Shown here: positions 58,200 to 64,000 of the stretch, in pieces
Numbering within the stretch: the first letter of the stretch is position 1
Layout of the letters: each line of letters opens with the position of its first letter
Origin: Prinia subflava
Lineage: Eukaryota; Chordata; Aves; Passeriformes; Cisticolidae
Direction of reading: 5' to 3'
Assembly: GCF_021018805.1 (NCBI RefSeq)
Contig: NC_086254.1
Span: 23,993,300-24,057,299 of the forward strand
DNA: 64,000 bases
The notes under the pieces: model-generated
What the model was told of the DNA's origin: nothing
Databases searched by the model: none
What the model saw: only the letters and a program-made list of their open reading frames with translations
Position numbers and translations under genes: made by a program

Positions 58200-58425
58200 C
58201 CCCTACTCCAGTACTATGAGGTTTTTTTTCTTTCTTTTGTTTTGAGCACAACAATATTCAAACATCTCCTGTGTGGAACCAAACTCAGCAATTTTTCTTT
58301 CTGTAACTTCCTTTGACACAGAAAACACCAAGAGCCTCTGGCCCAGACAGGCAGGAGCTCACTCCAGTAACATGAGATTTTTTTCTCTTTTATTTTTCTT
58401 TTTTTGCTTTTTTGAGCACACAGGC
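58200..58425. repeat. Local duplication with T-rich core
   Basis: A segment of the form CTCCAGTAnnATGAG, a T-rich run, then TTTTGAGCACA occurs at about 58206-58251 and again at about 58363-58421. The second copy has a longer T-rich middle. Spacing is about 157 bp and the sequence between is unique. Confidence 0.75.
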
Positions 58426-59248
58426 TGGGGAGAGATCCCCAAATCTTCTGGATCAAATTCCAGGATTGGGGTTTGTGCCTCGATTCTGCTGTCACTTGAT
58501 AGGCTTTGAGGAAGGAGGTGCTGTTCTTGCTGCACAGAACAAATCACCCTGCACTGTATCCATGGTTGGGCTGCAATAAAACCCCTCTGTGCCCTGCAAA
58601 CTGGGGCTGCACTTGGGAAATTGTCCTTCCTTTTCTCCCTGTCCCTGCAGAGTTTTAAAAGCAGCGATTTCTCAGAGCTCCTTCTAAGAACAGGGATTTT
58701 CTGATCAAACCTGCAGCAAGGAAAAGCCCTGCTGCTGTGGGAATTTGCATTTCTCACTTCTCCAGCCCCTCCCGACCTGACTCTGTTTTTACACCACCAA
58801 AAGCACTCGGTCCTGGCTGTGCTGCATTTATTTGCTCTTTCAGCTTTGATGGAGAATTAGCTGCTGGCTGATCTTTATGAGGAGCAGGGAGACACCACGG
58901 AGATTTTTGGGCAGATGTGAAGCCCTGTGGGAGGGGTTTGGGGATGTTTTTCACTCCTGACAGCCCTGCAAAGAAACATTTTGTATCAGTGTTCCACATG
59001 CACTTGGTTGGGCTTTTTATTTGCAGGTTTCATTCATTATAAGGAGGTTATGGTAAGGAAAGAAAGATTTGGAAATTGCTATTTTTCACTGTGAGTTATT
59101 CTGATGAGGTTAAAGATAACAAGTTAGGGACCCCAGTTACCCCAGTGTACCCACATTAACAACCCAAACTGGGGCCACACAGGTTGGAATTATTGGCTTG
59201 TTTGGGATTTGGGGTTTGTCTCCACGTTTCTATGAGTGGCTCGACAGG
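58426..59248. other. Unique DNA, nothing recognised
   Basis: No supported feature. Confidence 0.4.
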
Positions 59249-59592
59249 AAAAAACAAACAAACGAACGAACCCAAATAACACCAAAATATCAAAACAAAC
59301 AAACAAACAAACAAAAAAACCCAAAAAAACCCACCACCAAAACAAAACAAAAAAACCCAAACAAACAAACAAAAACAAAAAACCCCCATAAAAACCCCCA
59401 AAAAAACACAAAAACCAAAACAAAACAAAAAACAAAAAACAAACAAAAAACCCCAAAAAAAACCAAAAGAAAAAAAAACAAAAACAAAACAAAACAAAAA
59501 AAAAAAAAACCAAACAAACAAACAAACAAACAAAAAAAAAAAAAAAAAAAAAAAACCACAAACATAACAAAACAAAAAAAAAAAAAAACCAC
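59249..59592 (+). repeat. A/C-only low-complexity tract
   Basis: About 340 bp of A and C with very few G or T, richer in A than the tract at 22844. ACAAACAAACAA tetranucleotide stretches are interspersed with CCCAAAAAACCC-type blocks and long A runs. The open frames of up to 174 codons on both strands are composition artefacts. Confidence 0.95.
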
Positions 59593-59652
59593 CTGTAAGT
59601 GCAACTGCTGGGATAGTTTTAGAGGCTGAACCATCGGAGAAATTAAATCCAA

Positions 59653-59666
59653 GTGCCCTCTACTGG
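59653..59666 (-). promoter_or_regulatory. Consensus CTCF-type site
   Basis: GTGCCCTCTACTGG matches, at all 14 positions, the reverse complement of the widely used CTCF core CCASYAGRKGGCRS, so the core reads CCAGTAGAGGGCAC on the minus strand. It lies 60 bp right of an A/C-only tract. A 14-bp degenerate match in 64 kb is uncommon but possible by chance, and binding is inferred. Confidence 0.5.
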
Positions 59667-59933
59667 CCCGGGAGAGAGAGAAGGGCTGAGAAAGGAGAGG
59701 AGGAGGGCGCAGGGAGGAGGGAGGGGAGGTGGGACAGGACTCAAAGGAAACTGCAGGGAAATGGGGATGGCTGAAAACTCTGATCCCCGGCAGAGGCTGC
59801 GCTGCTGCTGCCATGCTCGGGACACTCCAAAGAACATAAAGAAAATATTGCTGTGTGAGAGCAGGGGCGGGAGAGGGGAGATAACAAAACTCTTTATGGT
59901 GAAATGTCTGTGTTAGGACAGAATATCACTCTA

Positions 59934-59977
59934 TTTTTTCTTTTTTTTTTCTTTTTTTTTTCTTTTTTTTTTTTTTA
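59934..59977. repeat. T-rich low-complexity run
   Basis: T runs of about 10-15 bases separated by single C, about 44 bp in all. Confidence 0.95.
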
Positions 59978-60367
59978 CATTTAAAAAAATTATTTTTGCC
60001 ATCTCAGTTTCTCATTGAGAAAAATTAGTGGTGGAGGCAAGGAAGAAGAAACCTTTTTTGATTGTTTAGCACTCGGTGTGGTTATTTTAAAGCTGAGTTG
60101 TGTAACAATGACATTACCACACGAATCTGGTCCTGGCAGGAATTATATCATCCCTGCTTATGGGAACTGAATCCCCGAGTTCCAGGAACGCTGGGATGGT
60201 GAGTGTGTGCTCACACTGGCAGAACACTTCATGGAAAATCTGTTTCAGGCTGATATTTCTGCACAGAACAACTCCTTCCTGCCCTGACAGAAAAGCAACA
60301 GCTATGATTTTATTGCTGACATTGAGTTCACAGGATGAAGAAGTTCTGAGTCAAACAGAACTGTGGG
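59978..60367. other. Unique DNA, nothing recognised
   Basis: Balanced, non-repetitive. The segment around 60090-60170 has a conserved-looking texture. Confidence 0.4.
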
Positions 60368-61216
60368 GCACTGAGATTTTATTTATGAGATCAGTAATCC
60401 ACAGGATCCTCCCAACTGCCTTCATAAAACCTAAACCAAACTAACATTATTATAGATTATAGATTTATATTATAGATCTATATTATAGATTAACTGCAGT
60501 ACCAACAGCAGGGCTATGATAATTTTTATATATATTTTTTAAAGCAGCAAACTTCAATAAACAGCATTGAGATTTTATTGTGCTCAGTAATCCACAGGAT
60601 CCTCTCAACTCCCTTCATAAAACCTAAACCAAACTAACATTATTATAGATTATAGATTTATATTATAGATCTATATTATAGATTAACTGCAGTACCAACA
60701 GCAGGGCTATGGTAATTTTTATATATATTTTTTAAAGCAGCAAACTTCAATAAACAGCACTGAGATTTTATTGTGCTCAGTAATCCAGAGGATCCTCTCA
60801 ACTGCCTTCATAAAATCTAAACCAAACTAACATTATTATAGATTTATATTATAGATCTATATTATAGATTAACTGCAGTACCAACAGCAGGGCTATGATA
60901 ATTTTTATATATATTTTTTAAAGCAGCAAACTTCAATAAACAGCACTGAGATTTTATTGTGCTCAGTAATCCACAGGATCCTCTCAACTGCCTTCATAAA
61001 ACCTAAACCAAACTAACATTATTATAGATTATAGATTTATATTATAGATCTACATTATAGATTAACTGCAGTACCAACAGCAGGGCTATGGTAATTTTTA
61101 TATATTTTTTTTAAGCAGCAAACTTAATAAACAGCACTGAGATTTTATTGTGCTCAGTAATCCACAGGATCCTCTCAACTCCCTTCATAAAATCTAAACC
61201 AAACTAACATTATTAT
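60368..61216. repeat. Tandem array of about 190-bp units, 4.4 copies
   Basis: The marker TAATCCACAGGATCCT starts at 60395, 60588, 60781 (CAGAGG variant), 60967 and 61158, giving periods of 193, 193, 186 and 191 bp. Each unit holds ACCAAACTAACATTATTATAG, an A/T palindromic cluster around TATAGATCTATA, CAGTACCAACAGCAGGGCTA and GAGATTTTATTGTGCTCAG. Copies appear over 95% alike. The shorter third unit lost one TTATAGA repeat. The unit contains no open frame of note and no transposon hallmark. Its near-nucleosomal length resembles satellite DNA, but a relation to any named avian satellite is unverified. Confidence 0.93.
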
Positions 61217-61292
61217 CCTGCTACAAATCAAACCCTGCCTAAAAGAGTGACCAGACTTTGTGGGAGCCCAGGTTCATGCATTAGACTTTTCA

Positions 61293-61312
61293 TTAAAAAA
61301 AAAAAAAAAAAA
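61293..61312 (+). repeat. Short A homopolymer
   Basis: About 20 A bases between CTTTTCATT and CAACTG. Confidence 0.95.
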
Positions 61313-61421
61313 CAACTGTATTTTGCATTTTGCATTTGTTAGGCTGGAATTTGCGAGAATCACACAGAATTCCAGGTAACCAGCACTGGAGCAGCCTAAA
61401 AAAAGCTTCAAATCTTGCTCA

Positions 61422-61506
61422 CCTTTCTGATGTAAAAATAACCCTTTCTGATGTAAAAATAACCCTTTCTGATGTAAAAATAACCCTCTCTGATATAAAA
61501 ATAACC
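61422..61506. repeat. 21-bp tandem repeat, four copies
   Basis: CCTTTCTGATGTAAAAATAA (plus C) starts at 61422, 61443, 61464 and 61485. The last copy differs by two bases (CTCTCTGATAT). It is in phase with a short plus-strand open frame but is non-coding in my view. Confidence 0.95.
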
Positions 61507-61730
61507 TTGTTCTCAGTGGGCTCAGGGTCTCTGCCTGCAGCACACGCTGGTGTTTGGTCCCTTCCTTTAACAGTGTCCATCTGTGGCTGCCCTGCCAACG
61601 CACGGCACCGCTGCGTTTAATCTGATTTTCAATAGCCAGGACTGTTTCCTCTGTTAATCTCTGATTTTTCACTGCTGAGCAGGGCCTGGAGCTGGCTCTG
61701 CAGCAGCCTGTGCAGCCCAGCTCGGGTGGG

Positions 61731-61825
61731 CACCTCCCTCCTGGCACCTTCCTCTCCCTCCTGGCACCTTCCTCTCCCTCCTGGCACCTTCCTCTCCCTC
61801 CTGGCACCTTCCTCTCCCTCCTGGC
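61731..61825. repeat. 20-bp pyrimidine-rich tandem repeat, five copies
   Basis: CTCCCTCCTGGCACCTTCCT units repeat with 20-bp spacing; the first copy is slightly shorter. The minus strand reads as glycine/arginine/glutamate-rich peptide repeats, which are artefacts. Confidence 0.94.
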
Positions 61826-62159
61826 TGAGCTTTTCTGCAGGGCAGCACCATCCACTGCTCATCCCCTGCCCAAACCCCCCTGGGGCCGGGCTTGAAATCA
61901 GAACCAGCTCAGTTTGTGATGGTCTAAGTTGAGTGTGCAACAAGAAAAAAATAAAGAAAGAAAGGAAAAGCTAAAAAGGAAAAGCCTGTGCCTAATTGTG
62001 GACATCTCCCACCTGAATGGTGAATCTGGTACCACACGTGGTTTGTGGAGAAACAGCTCAGGTGTAGTAAAGGAAATTTCTTTATTAATTTTCTGGGAAA
62101 AGGAAAATTAAACAGTGGATGCAGCTCTCTTATTGCCTCTATATCTCTGCCTTGAATGC
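61826..62159. other. Unique DNA, nothing recognised
   Basis: No supported feature. Confidence 0.4.
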
Positions 62160-62324
62160 AAAAAAACCCCAAAAAACCCCAACCAACCAAACCAAAAAAA
62201 ACCCCCCAAAAAACCCAAAAAACCAACAACAACAACAACAAAAAAACCCAAAACAACAAAACAACCAAAAAAACCCAAAAAACCCAAAACAAACCCAAAA
62301 AACCCCCAACCCCAAGACATCCAA
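62160..62324 (+). repeat. A/C-only low-complexity tract
   Basis: About 165 bp with only A and C. It opens with regular AAAAAACCCC repeats and passes through CAACCAACC and CAACAACAACAA to CCCAAAAAACCC blocks. On the minus strand the first 60 bp read as G4T6-like blocks, similar in form to ciliate telomeric repeats, so a G-quadruplex is plausible there. Confidence 0.95.
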
Positions 62325-63586
62325 GAAGGATAAATAAGTGTAGGAAGAATAAAGCATTGTCCTCCTGGAGGTGCCTGATTTGAAGTCAACACTGCCTTAA
62401 CTTGCAAAAATTGCCAATTAATTTATTTTTTTTTTCTAAAGAGACTTAACAGCAAAATCTAAATTCAGGCTAACAACTGGAATAAAAATCTCACTTTAAA
62501 TACCTGAGATGGGTGTTGGTGATAACAACTAGGCTGCTGCATTAGTTTTAACTATCTCAGATTGCAAATTGAGATCTTTCAGGAGTACTTTGTGTTCTCT
62601 TGTTGGCAGGGTAGAGCTCAACTGAACGTATTAAGAAGTCAGATATGAAAAAAGGACTTAGATAAATGTGGTCGATACATGGAGTCCAACGATAAATTGA
62701 AAACAGACAATATTCCATAAAAACAGTGATTTGTCCCCAAACTCCCAATTCCAGTTAAAAACTAACATTGTATTTTTCACCTTTTATAGGAACTAACAGT
62801 ACAATCCTGTGAAGAGTCATTTAGGAGTAAATTCAAGGTAAAAGAGAAGTTGAAAACGAGCTAACAATGTCAATTTTGGGTGACCTCCACAACACCTCAC
62901 TGCCAAAGAATCTGCATTTATAAAATATCCAGTTCTCGGAGAAATGACAGGCAGAACCCCCCAAATTTGAAGTCTGCATGATCAGTAGTTGCTTAGGAAA
63001 TTCTTGGCAGCCGCGTGCAGTAAGAACAAAGCTACATCTGTGAACAACAAGCCTGAGGAACACGTCCTGCACACCCCTGAATTCTATTTCCAGCCTCCAG
63101 TGCAGACATTTACAAGAAATCCTGCCAGTAACCAGCAGCAATTTTAGTGCAATGTTTGTTCCCAAGTTCTTGAAGCACCTACTCTGTGGAAAGGACTGGG
63201 AATAGCAGCAACCATCTTTACCCTGTCTACAGCAATTACATTTTCTCCCCCTGTGAAGCTCAAAAAACGAGGCACAGACTGGAGGGAAAGTGAGGAAATT
63301 TCTTCTGAATTCTTCCCCTTTCAGCATATGGTTTAGTTTCAGTTTTTTCCAAGCTAGAACAATGTGCTGTACAGGAGACAAGATGATGAATGCTGAGTTT
63401 TGGGCTCAGTTAAAACAAATAACTTTCTCTAAAAGCACATGCTTTGTTTCAAAGTGACGTTTGGTAAAAGCCTCGGTGTCCATGTTGTGTTACATCACTG
63501 CAGCTCCCTGACTGACACACAGGGAGAAGAAAAGGAGATTTCCCTTAACCCTCACCTTGCCACAGCCCCTGTGTGCTCTGAAGGCA
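62325..63586. other. Unique AT-rich DNA; one long chance frame
   Basis: High-complexity sequence. A minus-strand frame of 182 codons (62833-63381) is the longest that is not caused by repeats. It is cysteine- and phenylalanine-rich in an irregular way, begins at a non-distinctive ATG and matches nothing I recognise. Treat as unassigned DNA. Confidence 0.35.
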
Positions 63587-63905
63587 GAATTCAGGGTCCT
63601 TTTACATCATTTCTTAATCTCTTTGCACTAATCAAGGCAGTTACAAACTTAAGTGATGCTGAGAATTTTGGTTGTTGAGAATTAATAAAACACAATTTCC
63701 CACCAAGATTAACCCAAAAATGAGTTTTTCATGGTTTTCTTCACCAAGAAAGCTTTTCTGATGCTGGAATTCAGGTTCCTTTTACACCATCTCTTAATCT
63801 CTTTGCACTAATCGAGGCAGTTACAAACTTAAGTGATGCTGAGAATTTTGTTTGATGAGAACTCATAAAACAGAGACAATCCCCCACCAATATTAACCCA
63901 AGAAA
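63587..63905. repeat. 190-bp tandem duplication, about 1.7 copies
   Basis: GAATTCAGGGTCCTTTTACA starts at 63587 and recurs as GAATTCAGGTTCCTTTTACA at 63777, exactly 190 bp later. The match continues through CTTAATCTCTTTGCACTAAT, GGCAGTTACAAACTTAAGTG and ATGCTGAGAATTTTG to AATTAACCCAA-like sequence at about 63900. The copies differ at about 10-15% of positions. The unit is unrelated in sequence to the roughly 190-bp array at 60368-61216. Confidence 0.9.
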
Positions 63906-64000
63906 ACCACAGGGGATTCACCCCATAAACCACGGGGGAACAACCCCATAAACCACAGGGGATTCACCCCACAAACTCCAGGGGATTTGCACCACAAACT
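63906..64000. repeat. 23-bp minisatellite running off the window
   Basis: Units of ACCACAGGGGATTCACCCCA (plus TAA or CAA) start at 63906, 63929, 63952 and 63975, with a fifth beginning at 63998, so the array continues past the right edge. Each unit holds the inverted pair GGGGATT and CACCCC-like bases. Confidence 0.93.

Noticed and set aside
62833..63381. Minus-strand open frame of 182 codons, free of tandem repeats
   Set aside because: No recognisable domain, irregular composition, no promoter, splice or polyadenylation context. A few frames of this size are expected by chance in 64 kb.

Overview
The window looks like non-coding nuclear DNA of a bird, and a songbird (passerine) is the best guess. 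Three things support this. (1) Seven 3'-end fragments of the avian CR1 LINE are readable on both strands, plus one short, less certain piece. They show the usual landmarks: GGTTGGAAGGGACC or its complement, the CCATGGCAGGGACACC block, and an octamer tail of the ATTCTGTG type. (2) An LTR-like block at about 50.0-51.1 kb resembles passerine endogenous-retrovirus LTRs. (3) The base composition alternates between AT-rich unique stretches and GC-rich minisatellites, as in avian intergenic or long-intron DNA. I see no convincing protein-coding gene, rRNA, tRNA or CRISPR array. The long open frames are products of tandem repeats whose unit is a multiple of three or lacks stops, or they are chance frames.

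Layout. 0-9.5 kb: unique DNA with 36-bp and 38-bp minisatellites, a minus-strand CR1, a stretch that looks conserved (6.2-6.7 kb) and a 45-bp A run. 9.4-16.8 kb: an AAAT microsatellite, a deleted CR1, three adjacent minisatellites (20, 17-18 and about 19 bp), a CpG-rich block with a TATA-like element (15.6-16.2 kb) and a 525-bp CTTT tract. 17.9-25.1 kb: the longest CR1 fragment with a greatly expanded octamer tail, two more CR1s, an A/C-only tract (22.8-23.1 kb) and a 73-bp segment with good splice signals (24.1 kb). 25-36 kb: unique AT-rich DNA that looks regulatory, two inverted repeats (27.7-27.8 kb), 19-bp minisatellites, penta- and trinucleotide microsatellites, and CpG-rich patches at 34.1-35.5 kb. 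38-47.5 kb: several more minisatellites, the most regular being 27 bp x 14 and 38 bp x 8. 49-51 kb: a conserved-looking block followed by the LTR. 53.6-54.5 kb: the densest CpG cluster, next to a 20-bp-class minisatellite. 57-64 kb: a CR1, two more A/C-only tracts, a consensus-perfect CTCF motif (59.65 kb), a roughly 190-bp tandem array (60.4-61.2 kb), a second unrelated 190-bp duplication (63.6-63.9 kb) and a 23-bp minisatellite that runs off the right edge.

If the region has a function it is probably regulatory: candidate conserved non-coding elements, CpG-rich patches and a possible insulator. Conservation cannot be seen in one sequence, so every enhancer-like or promoter-like call here is inference from composition. 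No new biological system is evident. The most unusual aspects are the density and variety of minisatellites, three dispersed strand-asymmetric A/C tracts, and two unrelated repeats that share a period of about 190 bp.
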